Below are positions 25,522 through 35,555 of a stretch of 64,000 bases of DNA, piece by piece. How positions within the stretch are numbered: the stretch's first letter is position 1; each line of letters starts with the position of its first letter. Origin of the DNA: Eubacterium_U album (GTDB lineage: Bacteria; Bacillota; Clostridia; Lachnospirales; Lachnospiraceae); assembly GCF_025336545.1 (NCBI RefSeq), contig NZ_JAODBU010000007.1:62001-126000 (forward strand), given 5' to 3'. The notes beneath the pieces were generated by a model. It worked only from the letters and a program-made list of their open reading frames with translations, was not told where the DNA came from and made no database searches. Position numbers and translations under genes: made by a program.

Positions 25522-26838
25522 ATGGATTTATTTGATTTTATGAGAAATGAAAATATGGAGAAGGATTCTCCATTAGCAAGCAGGCTAAGACCAACAACAT
25601 TAGACGAAGTAGTTGGACAGGAGCATATTATAGGTAAAGATAAACTTTTATATAGAGCAATTAAAGCAGATAAGTTAAGTTCAATTATTTTTTATGGACC
25701 GCCTGGGACTGGGAAAACAACATTGGCAAAAGTAATTGCGAATACAACAAGTGCAGAATTTACTCAGATAAATGCTACTGTTGCAGGCAAGAAAGATATG
25801 GAAGAAGTAGTGGAAAAGGCTAAACAGACAATGGGAATGTATGGAAGAAAGACTATATTGTTTGTAGATGAAATTCATCGCTTTAATAAGGGACAGCAGG
25901 ATTACCTTTTACCATTTGTAGAAGATGGAACGTTAATTCTTATAGGGGCAACCACTGAAAATCCATACTTTGAAGTTAATGGGGCTTTAATTTCACGTTC
26001 TATTGTGTTTGAATTAAAGCCGCTTTCGACAGAGAATATAAAACAGCTAATTTTAAGAGCAGTTAATGATAAAGAAAAAGGAATGGGAGCGTTTAATGCG
26101 AGAATAGATGATGATGCGGCTGACTTTTTAGCCGAAATTTCAAATGGTGATGCAAGAACAGCATTAAATGCTATTGAATTAGGAATTTTAACTACTGATA
26201 AAAGTGAAGATGGAACAATCCACATAACAATGGAAGTTGCAGAACAATGTATTCAGAAAAGAGCCATCCGATATGATAAATCAGGAGACAACCATTATGA
26301 TACAGTATCTGCATTTATAAAAAGTATGAGAGGCTCAGATCCTGATGCGGCACTTTACTATTTGGCAAAAATGCTTTATGCAGGTGAAAGTGTTGAATTT
26401 ATAGCAAGACGAATTATGATATCAGCGGCGGAAGATGTGGGAATGGCAGATCCTAATGCATTAACAGTTGCCGTGTCTGCTGCAAATGCCGTCCACCAGA
26501 TTGGAATGCCTGAAGCAAAGATAATATTGGCAGAGGCAGTGGTATATATGGCTACTGCACCGAAAAGCAACGCTTCTTATATGGGATTAGAGAAGGCGAT
26601 GAGTGCAGTACAGAATACAAAGATATCAGGAATACCGGTTCACTTAATGGATGCACATTATAAAGGCGCAGCAAAGCTTGGACATGGTGATGGCTACAAA
26701 TATGCACACGATTATGAAAATCATTATGTTAATCAGCAATATTTGCCGGATGAGCTTGTAAATGAAGTATTTTACAATCCGGGAGATTTAGGATACGAAG
26801 TTAAAGTAAAAGAACATTTTAAAAAGATAAAGGGATAG
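25522..26838 (+). CDS. rarA: replication-associated recombination protein A (RarA/MgsA)
   Basis: The 438-residue AAA+ ATPase of the RarA/WRNIP1 family acts at stalled forks. It starts MDLFDFMRNENMEKDSPLAS, then RPTTLDEVVGQEHIIG, Walker A GPPGTGKTT, Walker B LFVDEIHRFNKGQQD, the sensor IGATTENPYFEVN, an arginine finger region ISRSIVFEL, and a C-terminal tetramerisation domain with AMSAVQNTK and LMDAHYKGA. The ATG at 25522 sits 10 bases after AAGGA; a GTG at 25513 lies within that spacing. The DUF5717-like gene begins 28 bases downstream, so the recombination gene may share a transcript with it. Confidence 0.95.
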   Translation: MDLFDFMRNENMEKDSPLASRLRPTTLDEVVGQEHIIGKDKLLYRAIKADKLSSIIFYGPPGTGKTTLAKVIANTTSAEFTQINATVAGKKDMEEVVEKAKQTMGMYGRKTILFVDEIHRFNKGQQDYLLPFVEDGTLILIGATTENPYFEVNGALISRSIVFELKPLSTENIKQLILRAVNDKEKGMGAFNARIDDDAADFLAEISNGDARTALNAIELGILTTDKSEDGTIHITMEVAEQCIQKRAIRYDKSGDNHYDTVSAFIKSMRGSDPDAALYYLAKMLYAGESVEFIARRIMISAAEDVGMADPNALTVAVSAANAVHQIGMPEAKIILAEAVVYMATAPKSNASYMGLEKAMSAVQNTKISGIPVHLMDAHYKGAAKLGHGDGYKYAHDYENHYVNQQYLPDELVNEVFYNPGDLGYEVKVKEHFKKIKG

Positions 26839-26865
26839 CACTAGAGTGATTAGAAAGGTGATAAA

Positions 26866-29800
26866 TTGAAAGCATTAATAGAAAAATTAGCAATTGGAAA
26901 TGTAGATTATGAAGTGCCTAAGGCACAGATTTCCCATAATAGCTTTGATATGGTGTTAGCAAAAGGGGAGATAGCCTACGGCTCATTTAACATCCGCTCT
27001 GAATCAAATATGAATATAAAAGGAGTGGTATATTCTTCAGATTATCATTTGAAACTAAAAAATGATCAGTTTTTAGGAAAAGACAATACAATCAGATTTG
27101 AGGCGAATACTGAACATCTTTATCCGGGAGACGATGTGTCAGGTAAAATAGACATAGTATCAAATGCCGGAGAGTTTTCTGTTAATTTTAATATTCATGT
27201 GAAGGAAGAAAATATAGAATCTTCAATGGGCCCAATAAATAATCTTGAGGATTTTACAAAATTAGTTCAGTATTCTCATGAGGAAGCTATTAAATTGTTT
27301 ATGTCAAGAGAATTTAAACACAACATTATCGGACAGGATGTTTATACAAGAGCCTTGTACAATGAATTGATGAAAAATTATAACAAAGAGATAGCAATGG
27401 AAGAATTCCTTGTTAAAAAAGGCCTTAAAGAACCTGTTACAATCAGTATTGTAGATAATGAAAAGACATACGAAGATATAAAGGAATCTTATGCAGACTC
27501 TCTTAAAATTACAAAGAGTGGTTGGGGATATGTAGACATAAAAGTTGAAATTAATGGTGAAATACTTCATAACTGCAAAAATGAAATAAATCTGGACAAT
27601 TTTATTGGAAACACCTGCGAATATGAATATTTGATAAATCCATTCAAATTACACAGGGGCAGTAATTATGCAGAAATTGTGTTAAAGACAGTTAATCAGA
27701 CCTTAACATATAAAATTCATGTTAACAATCCTACAGAAGATATATCTAAATATATCGAAAATAAAAAGGATATTATTGATGTGATGAGATTATATATGAA
27801 TTTCCGTACCGGAAAGATAAACTCATTAGATTGGAAAAAGTCAACAGAGGACATTGCAGAGAAAAGATTACATTATAACAATGAAGATATAATGGCATTG
27901 TTGATAAAAACTCAACTTACAATATTAGATGGTGAAGAAGAACAGATTACTTCATATCTTATGCAATTGTCAAAATTAGTATCAGTAAGTAAGACAAATA
28001 ACAAACTTAAGAGTGTTGAAGCATATTGCTATTATTTATATTTGAAAACGATATATAAGCAAAATGCTACTTACACAGAAGAAGTTCGAAAAGAAATAAA
28101 GAACTATTATGAAAATGGTTATGATTCATGGAAATTATTGTGGATGTTAATGTACATGGATGACAGATATGACCAAAATCCAAGTCTTAAATATACTTTG
28201 GTAAAAGATCAGTTTAATAAAGGATGTACAAGTCCTGTGATGTTGTATGAAGCGGCAAAAATAATTTCAAAGCAACCGGAACTATTAAGGGTTATAAATA
28301 AATTTGAATTATTACTTTTGAGATTCATAAATAAATATGATATGTACAATGACAATTTAAATAAGCAGATAGTTACTTTGTTTGAAAAAGAAAAACAATT
28401 TGACAAAATAAAATTTGAAATATTGGCTGATTTATATGAAAAGACAGAAGATGTGAAAGTACTGGAAGGAATTTGCCAGATGCTTGTAAGCGGAGACAAA
28501 AAGAAACAGTTCTATTTTAAATGGTATGATGCCGGAGTTAAACATGATGTCAAAGTAACAAAACTTTACGAGTATTATATGTACACAATTGATACAACAA
28601 AAATGTTTAAATTATATCCACAGATATACAAATACTTTGCGTTTACAACGGAAACGTTAGCCTATAATAAAGCATATTTATATCAGAATATAATTAAATA
28701 TTTTGACCAGGCAAGTGAGATGTATAAAAAATACAAAGCCGGATTAGAAAAATATGTAGAAGAAGAGATTATTAATAAGCATATTGATAATAATCTTATT
28801 GAATTGTACAAAAAAATGCTCACACCACATTTTGTTAACAACAGAATGACAAAATCATTACCTAGTATATTAAATGCATGGAGAATAACTGTTGATAATC
28901 CAAATATTACAGAAGTTATAATATACCATAAAGAATTAGACGAACCTCAGCAGGTTCACCTTAATGGAGGAGAGGCTTTTGTTGAAATATATACAGACAA
29001 CCCTGTAATAATATTTGTGGACAAAGATAGAAACAAATACGTAAATATAGAATATACATGCAGGAAAATTTTAAGAAATGTTAAGATTTCTGAGGTAGAT
29101 AATGGAAGCATCTACTTAAAGTTAGCAAAGATAGAAAAAAACATAAAAAAATCAGCAAATGTTGATATTTTACAGATGTTAAAGGATATGCTTAATGTTG
29201 AAAATATAAGAGGAACATATAGAAAATATCTTTTAAATGAAATTGTTTCTTACTATTATAAGAATTCTTATTTAGATGAGTATGATGATTATGTAATGGA
29301 AATGAATATGAACGAGTTAGATAAAGACTCCAGAAATAAAATAATGTCAATACTTATTGCAAATAAGAAATATAAGAGTGTATATCCGTATATATTAGAA
29401 TATGGTCCGGAAAGATTAAGCGATGAAAGTGTTGAAGAATTTTGTACAGGAATAATTAAAGAAACAGAGTTTGAAGAAGATGCTTTTATACTTGAAATGT
29501 GTGTGAAATTATTTAGGATGAATAAGGTTACAAGAGTAATTCTTGCTTATCTTGGAAGATTTTTCCTTGGAACAAACGAAGAAATGTTTATGTTATATGA
29601 GGAAATTAATAAAAAGAACATAATTGAAAACACATTGACGGAAAGACTACTTGTTCAGTGCATTTTTGAAGGGGATGTAAGTGAAAGAATTCATGGAATA
29701 TTTAATAAATATGTACAGAATCCTTCATATGCAACAATTAGAAAAGCGTTTTACACATATGTTTCATATAATTATTTTGTTAAAAATATTCCTTGTCCGG

Positions 29801-30408
29801 ATTCAACATGGGATATAATGCAGCAGGATATTAAGGATGGAACGGAAGTGACAGTTATTTCAAAAATCGGATATTTGTCACATGTGATTGAAAGTGAGCA
29901 TGTAACACAGGAACAGATTGAAACATCAAAGAAACTGATGAGTCAGTTAGCTAAAAAGAATATTGTATTTGAATTTTATAAGAAGTTTAATAAATGGTTT
30001 GCAGTTCCATACAATATAGTGGATAAAACCATAATTGACTATCGTACAAATCCAAAGAATAAAGTATACATTACTTATAAGATAAAATCCATAACAGGCG
30101 AAACAAAGGAAAAAACTGAAGAAATGCGTAGTGTTTATTCAGGAATATTTACAAAAGATGTAATTATGTTCTTTGGAGAAGAAATAGAATATTATTTTGA
30201 AGAAATATCTGAAACTGATAGTATTGAGACAAAGAAATATACAATGAAAATAAATCAGAAAGATATTTTTAATGATGAAGGAAGATTTGGAATGCTTAAC
30301 GGCATGATGATTTGCAAAGAACTTCACAGAGACAAGGATGCAAGAGAACTTATGGAAACATATGAACTTCATACGGATGCATCAGAACAGTTATTTAAGT
30401 TACTATAG
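26866..30408 (+). CDS. 1180-residue DUF5717-like protein: beta-sandwich and helical-repeat domains
   Basis: A TTG start at 26866 follows AAAGGTG. No signal peptide or membrane span is seen, so the protein is cytoplasmic. Residues 1-110 look like a beta sandwich (LYPGDDVSGKIDIVSNAGEF). A helical segment and a second beta region (about 190-290, VTISIVDNEKTYEDIK) follow. A long alpha-helical stretch (about 300-670) resembles TPR/HEAT repeats. A third beta region (about 690-760, ITEVIIYHKELDEPQQVHLN) is followed by more helices and a C-terminal beta part (about 1040-1150). I think it is the family named DUF5717, seen mainly in Lachnospiraceae; function unknown. It lies between rarA and a divergent Hsp70-like gene, 16 bases before the latter, so the two products probably act together. 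Confidence 0.75.
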   Translation: MKALIEKLAIGNVDYEVPKAQISHNSFDMVLAKGEIAYGSFNIRSESNMNIKGVVYSSDYHLKLKNDQFLGKDNTIRFEANTEHLYPGDDVSGKIDIVSNAGEFSVNFNIHVKEENIESSMGPINNLEDFTKLVQYSHEEAIKLFMSREFKHNIIGQDVYTRALYNELMKNYNKEIAMEEFLVKKGLKEPVTISIVDNEKTYEDIKESYADSLKITKSGWGYVDIKVEINGEILHNCKNEINLDNFIGNTCEYEYLINPFKLHRGSNYAEIVLKTVNQTLTYKIHVNNPTEDISKYIENKKDIIDVMRLYMNFRTGKINSLDWKKSTEDIAEKRLHYNNEDIMALLIKTQLTILDGEEEQITSYLMQLSKLVSVSKTNNKLKSVEAYCYYLYLKTIYKQNATYTEEVRKEIKNYYENGYDSWKLLWMLMYMDDRYDQNPSLKYTLVKDQFNKGCTSPVMLYEAAKIISKQPELLRVINKFELLLLRFINKYDMYNDNLNKQIVTLFEKEKQFDKIKFEILADLYEKTEDVKVLEGICQMLVSGDKKKQFYFKWYDAGVKHDVKVTKLYEYYMYTIDTTKMFKLYPQIYKYFAFTTETLAYNKAYLYQNIIKYFDQASEMYKKYKAGLEKYVEEEIINKHIDNNLIELYKKMLTPHFVNNRMTKSLPSILNAWRITVDNPNITEVIIYHKELDEPQQVHLNGGEAFVEIYTDNPVIIFVDKDRNKYVNIEYTCRKILRNVKISEVDNGSIYLKLAKIEKNIKKSANVDILQMLKDMLNVENIRGTYRKYLLNEIVSYYYKNSYLDEYDDYVMEMNMNELDKDSRNKIMSILIANKKYKSVYPYILEYGPERLSDESVEEFCTGIIKETEFEEDAFILEMCVKLFRMNKVTRVILAYLGRFFLGTNEEMFMLYEEINKKNIIENTLTERLLVQCIFEGDVSERIHGIFNKYVQNPSYATIRKAFYTYVSYNYFVKNIPCPDSTWDIMQQDIKDGTEVTVISKIGYLSHVIESEHVTQEQIETSKKLMSQLAKKNIVFEFYKKFNKWFAVPYNIVDKTIIDYRTNPKNKVYITYKIKSITGETKEKTEEMRSVYSGIFTKDVIMFFGEEIEYYFEEISETDSIETKKYTMKINQKDIFNDEGRFGMLNGMMICKELHRDKDARELMETYELHTDASEQLFKLL

Positions 30409-30423
30409 GCAGGAGGAATAACA

Positions 30424-31659
30424 ATGAATAATAAAGCACTTATTCTTGGAATAGATTTTTCAAGTGATTTTTCTCAGTTGGCATTTTTGAATGATGCAGG
30501 GGAGCCTGAATCAATTAGCGTTGGACAGGATAAGCATTTTCTTGTACCTACAGTTATGTTTTTTAATGATGAATTAAAAGAATGGTCAGTAGGCGAAGAG
30601 GCAATTAACAGAAGCCAGAGAGAAAGTGGAAAAGTTGTTACAAACCTACCGGAAGCATTGTTTTATGATGAGTTAAAAGACCAGAATAGAGCAATGATGA
30701 AAGCATATATAGCTTATTTTGTAAAATTAGCGGCAAATTACACAAACGGGCAGATAATTAAAAGCATTGTAATGACAGTAGATAATTTGACAGTGGAAAT
30801 AATGGAATGCTTTTATGAAACTATAGAAGCTTTAGGATATAAGAAAGAAAATACAAAAATATTAAGCCATTCAGAAAGTTTTATCTACTATGTGTTAAAC
30901 CAGCATAAAGATGTGTGGGTAAATAATGTTTTAATGTTGGATTTTTCACAGCAGGGGCTTGTTTATAGAAGACTTAGCATAAGACATACAAGAGAAGCAC
31001 ATATAGCAGATGTAGAAACGAAAAAATTAGATGATGTTTTAACATTTGATAATATTAAAACAGATATTGATGAGGCTGACAAAATTCTTGAAGATTTTAT
31101 GGACGAAGAATTGAATGAACACGTTATTTCAGCAGTATATTTTTCAGGTGAAGGTTTTTATAGTGGAGACTGGAAAAATACACTTAAAAAAACATGCAAC
31201 AACCGACGTGTATTTAAAGGAAATAACCTGATAGTAAAAGGTGCAGTTTATGGTGCTAAAGAATTGTTTTATATTTCAAATTTTAGTGATTATATCATAT
31301 CCTGTAAGGGAAGAACTAAGGTAAATGTTTCTATGGAAGTAAACCATCAGGGAAGCGAGAAACAGCTTGTGCTTTCAAAAATAGGAACTAACTGGTACGA
31401 AGCAGGTGCTGTTGCAGAATGTATTTTGGATAAACCGACAATAGCAAAATTCACAATACAGTCACCTATTACAAAAGAATCAGAAAACTTTTACATTGAT
31501 TTACAGGATTTCCCGGCAAGAAAAAATAAGACAGTAAGAATCCAGATAAAATTTGCATATGTAAATGAAAATAAGTTTGCAATAGAGATAAAAGATATCG
31601 GGTTTGGAGAATTCTATGAAAGCTCAGGAAAAGTAGTTAGAGAGGAAGTGACAGTATGA
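30424..31659 (+). CDS. divergent Hsp70/actin-fold protein (DUF5716-like)
   Basis: The 411-residue protein matches the order of DnaK ATPase segments. It begins ILGIDFSSDFSQLAFL where DnaK has IGIDLGTTNS, then VPTVMFF, WSVGEEAIN, SIVMTVDNLTVEIMECF, ILSHSESFIYYVL where DnaK has INEPTAAALAYG, VLMLDFSQQGLVYRRLSI where DnaK has DLGGGTFD, and ISAVYFSGEG...GAVYGAKE. The glycines of phosphate 2 are replaced (DFSQQG), so normal ATP hydrolysis is doubtful. After residue 290 a beta-rich region could be a substrate-binding part. It probably corresponds to DUF5716. A GCAGGAGG site precedes the ATG, and the stop overlaps the TPR gene start (ATGA). A chaperone or scaffold role is inference. Confidence 0.7.
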   Translation: MNNKALILGIDFSSDFSQLAFLNDAGEPESISVGQDKHFLVPTVMFFNDELKEWSVGEEAINRSQRESGKVVTNLPEALFYDELKDQNRAMMKAYIAYFVKLAANYTNGQIIKSIVMTVDNLTVEIMECFYETIEALGYKKENTKILSHSESFIYYVLNQHKDVWVNNVLMLDFSQQGLVYRRLSIRHTREAHIADVETKKLDDVLTFDNIKTDIDEADKILEDFMDEELNEHVISAVYFSGEGFYSGDWKNTLKKTCNNRRVFKGNNLIVKGAVYGAKELFYISNFSDYIISCKGRTKVNVSMEVNHQGSEKQLVLSKIGTNWYEAGAVAECILDKPTIAKFTIQSPITKESENFYIDLQDFPARKNKTVRIQIKFAYVNENKFAIEIKDIGFGEFYESSGKVVREEVTV

Positions 31660-32435
31660 GTGACATCACAATGTGCACATTGCACTCAGAAAAACCTTAT
31701 TATATAACTGAAATTAATAAAAATATATATTCGATAGAAGAATTAAATTATTATCTTTATAATTATCTTTATTTAGTGGATGAAGAATTTTTTAGTGAAA
31801 GTCTGATTGATTATATTGAAAATGAATTAAAGCAGACAACAATAGCAACAGGGCTAAGACAGGCATTAAATAAAAATGGTAATCTAGGCGAAATGATTGC
31901 ATTTGTAATAAAAAATTCAGGATATTACACACAAAAGGAAGCAGATGATTTAGAAAGACATTTAGTAATGCTTAATTCAAAAACATCTGCCGAAAGAATA
32001 AAGGCTAAGGCAGACATATTACTTGATAATCATAAATATAATATGGCAATTTCTTTTTATCAGAGCATTATAAATAAGGGAACAAATAGTGAATTATCAG
32101 AAACTTTTTATGGAAGTGTTTATAATAATTTAGGAGTTGCCTATACAAGACTGTTTGAGTACGATGAGGCTTTAGTGGCATTTAGAAATGCATATAGATT
32201 AAATAGTGCTGCAGAATCATTAGAGTCAATAATATTGTGTGACCTTATGTCAGGTAATGCTACTAATTTGAAAAACGATGTTGAAAAATACAAAGTAAGT
32301 GATCAGGTAGTTAACAGACTTAGAACAGAAATCATACAGCTTAAGGCTCATATTCATGTAAATTGGAACGACACAATTGAGAAAGATTATATTAGCCGAC
32401 GTAAGAGAGAATATATTGTAGAAATAAATAGTTAA
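31656..32435 (+). CDS. TPR protein of the DUF5717/DUF5716 operon
   Basis: The 259-residue soluble protein starts at an ATG that overlaps the preceding stop by four bases, indicating translational coupling. The N-terminal third (ISEELNYYLYNYLYLVDEEF-like, residues about 18-60) is helical and tyrosine-rich; residues 105-210 contain tetratricopeptide-type helices (IKAKADILLDNHKYNMAISF; VYNNLGVAYTRLFEYDEALV). The C-terminus is basic. I know no assigned function. TPR proteins commonly act as adaptors for Hsp70, which fits its operon with a divergent Hsp70-fold protein; that link is inference. Confidence 0.75.
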   Translation: MSDITMCTLHSEKPYYITEINKNIYSIEELNYYLYNYLYLVDEEFFSESLIDYIENELKQTTIATGLRQALNKNGNLGEMIAFVIKNSGYYTQKEADDLERHLVMLNSKTSAERIKAKADILLDNHKYNMAISFYQSIINKGTNSELSETFYGSVYNNLGVAYTRLFEYDEALVAFRNAYRLNSAAESLESIILCDLMSGNATNLKNDVEKYKVSDQVVNRLRTEIIQLKAHIHVNWNDTIEKDYISRRKREYIVEINS

Positions 32436-32462
32436 GAAATTGTGAAGGTTTAGCTTAGGCAG

Positions 32463-32491
32463 TTGACAAATAACTTTTTAATTATTATGAT
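32463..32491 (+). promoter_or_regulatory. sigma-A-type promoter of the T-box/valS transcript
   Basis: TTGACA (32463-32468), a 17-base spacer and TATGAT (32486-32491), immediately before the T-box leader. Confidence 0.8.
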
Positions 32492-32509
32492 AAAAAACAG
32501 AAAAAAATA

Positions 32510-32775
32510 AATGCTATGATGAAGAGGAGTATCTTGTAACTGCTTAACAGAGAGTAGGTTGTTGGTGGAAGACCTATAAGTAAGTGCGAGGGAAGGTAGC
32601 TTTGGAGCAGCATCAGTGAACAGTTAAAAACTATCAGTAGCTGATGACGATTCGTCCCCGTTAAGGATATGATAAGTAAAACAAAAGGTGGTACCGCGGA
32701 TATTCGCCCTTTTAGGAAAATGTCTGTGGATTTAAACATACAAAAGAGACAGCATTTTAAAGCTGTCTTTTTCCG
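32510..32775 (+). ncRNA. T-box riboswitch of valS
   Basis: The leader has the T-box consensus AAGGTGGTACCGCGG (32686-32700) that pairs with uncharged tRNA acceptor ends, an AGAGAGTAGG stem I element near 32549, and a terminator (AAAAGAGACAGC with GCTGTCTTTTT, 32742-32772) before valS. A GTA in GGAAGGTAGC (32596-32598) is a plausible valine specifier. Uncharged tRNA-Val would promote readthrough into valS. Confidence 0.95.
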
Positions 32776-32831
32776 TTCATAAGGATGATAATTTGCAGAC
32801 TGGATTACAAATTATTTTAAAGGAGTACACA

Positions 32832-35471
32832 ATGAAGGAATTAGAAAAGAACTATAATCCTGCCGATATTGAAGACAGATTATATGAAAAGTGGCAGGAA
32901 AAGAAATATTTCCATGCAGAAGTAGACAGAAGTAAGAAACCATTTACTATTGTTATGCCACCTCCAAATATTACTGGACAGCTTCATATGGGACATGCCC
33001 TTGACAATACAATGCAGGATATTTTAATTAGATTTAAAAGGATGCAGGGCTATGAAGCCTTATGGCTTCCGGGAACTGACCATGCATCAATTGCAACAGA
33101 AGCTAAGATTGTTGAAAATATGCGTGAAGAAGGAATTACAAAGGAAGATTTAGGAAGAGAAAAATTCTTAGACAGAGCATGGCAGTGGAAAGCGCAGTAT
33201 GGTGGACGTATTGTTTCACAGCTTAAGAAAATCGGTTCATCATGTGACTGGGACAGAGAAAGATTTACAATGGATGAAGGCTGTTCAAAAGCTGTAAAAG
33301 AAGTTTTTGTAAATCTTTACAATAAAGGGCAGATTTACAAGGGCGAAAGAATCATCAACTGGTGTCCACACTGCTTAACATCAATTTCAGATGCAGAAGT
33401 AGAATATGAAGATCAGGCTGGTAAGTTCTGGCATTTAAGATATCCTTTAACAGACGGTTCAGGATATATTCAGCTTGCTACAACAAGACCTGAAACATTA
33501 CTTGGTGATACAGCAGTAGCAGTAAACCCAAATGATGACAGATATAAACATTTAGTAGGAAAAACTCTTACACTTCCATTAGTTGGAAGAAAAATTCCTA
33601 TTGTTGCCGATGACTATGTAGGTATTGACTTTGGTACCGGTGTAGTTAAGATTACACCTGCCCATGACCCTAACGATTTTGAAGTTGGACTTCGTCACAA
33701 TTTACCTGTTATTAATGTATTAACAGATGATGCAAAGATTGTTGACGATTATCCTAAGTATGCAGGTATGGACAGATATGAAGCAAGAAAGGCAATTGTT
33801 GAAGATTTAGACAAAGAAGGCTTCCTTGTTAAGATTGAAGACCATGAGCATAACGTTGGTACATGTTACAGATGTCATACAACTATTGAACCTAGAGTAT
33901 CAAAACAGTGGTTTGTAAAGATGGACGAACTTGCAAAACCAGCCATTGATGCTGTTAAAAATGGTGACACTAAATTTGTACCGGGATATTTTGATAAAAC
34001 ATATTTCCATTGGCTTGAAAACATCCGTGACTGGTGTATTTCACGTCAGTTATGGTGGGGACATCAGATTCCTGCATTTTATTGTGACGACTGTGGAGAA
34101 ATGGTTGTAACTAAAGAAGACCATGCTACATGTCCACATTGTGGAAAAGAAATGAGACAGGACCCTGATACACTTGATACATGGTTCTCATCAGCATTAT
34201 GGCCATTTAGCACACTTGGATGGCCTGATAAAACAGAAGAAATGGATTACTTCTATCCTACAAACACATTGGTAACAGGATATGATATTATTCCTTTCTG
34301 GGTAATGAGAATGATGTTCTCAGGACTTGAACATACAGGAAAAGTTCCATTTGATACAGTACTTATTCACGGCCTTGTAAGAGATTCACAGGGACGTAAG
34401 ATGAGTAAGTCTCTTGGAAACGGAATTGACCCACTTGAAGTAATTGATAAATATGGTGCAGATGCTCTTAGATTTACATTAATTACAGGTAATGCTCCCG
34501 GAAATGATATGCGTTTCTATTGGGAAAGAGTAGAGGCAAGCAGAAACTTTGCTAACAAAGTATGGAATGCTTCAAGATTTATTATGATGAACATGCCTGA
34601 AGAAGGTATTGATTTAAATAAGAAACCTGAACAGCTTACAGATGCTGATAAGTGGATTTTATCTAAGTTAAATACATTAGTAAAAGACGTAACAGATAAC
34701 ATGGAAAAATACGAACTTGGTATTGCTGCAGATAAGATTTACGAATTTATCTGGGAAGAATTCTGTGACTGGTACATTGAAATGGTTAAACCTAGATTAT
34801 ACAGTGAAACAGATGACACAAGATATGCAGCACTTTGGACATTAAAGAAAGTGTTAATTGATGCATTAAAGATGCTTCATCCATATATGCCATTTGTAAC
34901 AGAAGAAATATTCTGTACAATTCAAGATGAAGAAGAATCAATTATGATTTCATCATGGCCTGTATACACAGAAGAATATGCTTTCGCTAATGAAGAAAAT
35001 GCAGTAGAATTAATTAAAGAAGCAGTTCGTGGTATTAGAAATACAAGAGCTGAAATGAATGTTAAACCAAGCAAGAAAGCAAAAGTATTTGTTGTATCAG
35101 ATGATGAAGTTACAAGAAATATATTTGAAAATGGTAAAGTATTCTTTGCAACACTTGGTCATGCAAGTGAGGTAATTATTCAGGCTAATAAGACAGGCAT
35201 TGATGATGATGCCGTATCAGTAGTTCTTCACAAAGCAATTGTATATATGCCATTTGCAGAATTAGTTGATATTGCAAAAGAAATAGAACGTCTTGAAAAA
35301 GAAGTAAAAAGATTAAACAAGGAATTAGCAAGAGTTAATGGAATGCTTGCAAATCCTAACTTCGTAAGTAAGGCACCTGAAAAGAAGATTAATGAAGAAA
35401 AAGAAAAACAGGCTAAATATCAGGAAATGATGAAGCAGGTTCAGTCACAGTTAGAAAACTTAAAGAAATAA
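32832..35471 (+). CDS. valS: valine--tRNA ligase
   Basis: The 879-residue class I synthetase charges tRNA-Val. Visible motifs are PPPNITGQLHMGHAL (HxGH), LPGTDHASIATEAK, the editing domain (TTRPETLLGDTAVAVNP, DFGTGVVKITPAHDPNDFEV), a zinc-finger-like CDDCGEMVV...CPHCGKEM insert, GRKMSKSLGNGIDP, and a C-terminal coiled coil (about 810-879). The ATG at 32832 follows AAAGGAG and begins MKELEKNYNPADIEDRLYEK; the open frame upstream lies in the leader. It is controlled by the T-box. Confidence 0.97.
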   Translation: MKELEKNYNPADIEDRLYEKWQEKKYFHAEVDRSKKPFTIVMPPPNITGQLHMGHALDNTMQDILIRFKRMQGYEALWLPGTDHASIATEAKIVENMREEGITKEDLGREKFLDRAWQWKAQYGGRIVSQLKKIGSSCDWDRERFTMDEGCSKAVKEVFVNLYNKGQIYKGERIINWCPHCLTSISDAEVEYEDQAGKFWHLRYPLTDGSGYIQLATTRPETLLGDTAVAVNPNDDRYKHLVGKTLTLPLVGRKIPIVADDYVGIDFGTGVVKITPAHDPNDFEVGLRHNLPVINVLTDDAKIVDDYPKYAGMDRYEARKAIVEDLDKEGFLVKIEDHEHNVGTCYRCHTTIEPRVSKQWFVKMDELAKPAIDAVKNGDTKFVPGYFDKTYFHWLENIRDWCISRQLWWGHQIPAFYCDDCGEMVVTKEDHATCPHCGKEMRQDPDTLDTWFSSALWPFSTLGWPDKTEEMDYFYPTNTLVTGYDIIPFWVMRMMFSGLEHTGKVPFDTVLIHGLVRDSQGRKMSKSLGNGIDPLEVIDKYGADALRFTLITGNAPGNDMRFYWERVEASRNFANKVWNASRFIMMNMPEEGIDLNKKPEQLTDADKWILSKLNTLVKDVTDNMEKYELGIAADKIYEFIWEEFCDWYIEMVKPRLYSETDDTRYAALWTLKKVLIDALKMLHPYMPFVTEEIFCTIQDEEESIMISSWPVYTEEYAFANEENAVELIKEAVRGIRNTRAEMNVKPSKKAKVFVVSDDEVTRNIFENGKVFFATLGHASEVIIQANKTGIDDDAVSVVLHKAIVYMPFAELVDIAKEIERLEKEVKRLNKELARVNGMLANPNFVSKAPEKKINEEKEKQAKYQEMMKQVQSQLENLKK

Positions 35472-35555
35472 TTGTGGCAGGTTTGATTACAGTTTATGGT
35501 GGTATAAATTTATATTCACCAATAAACTGTATCAGGTAAAAAAGGAGGAATCAGA

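Noticed and set aside
30424..31659. DnaK or HscA chaperone with normal ATPase
   Set aside because: Segment order fits Hsp70, but the phosphate-binding glycines are replaced and the length is shorter than DnaK, so it was called a divergent Hsp70-fold protein.
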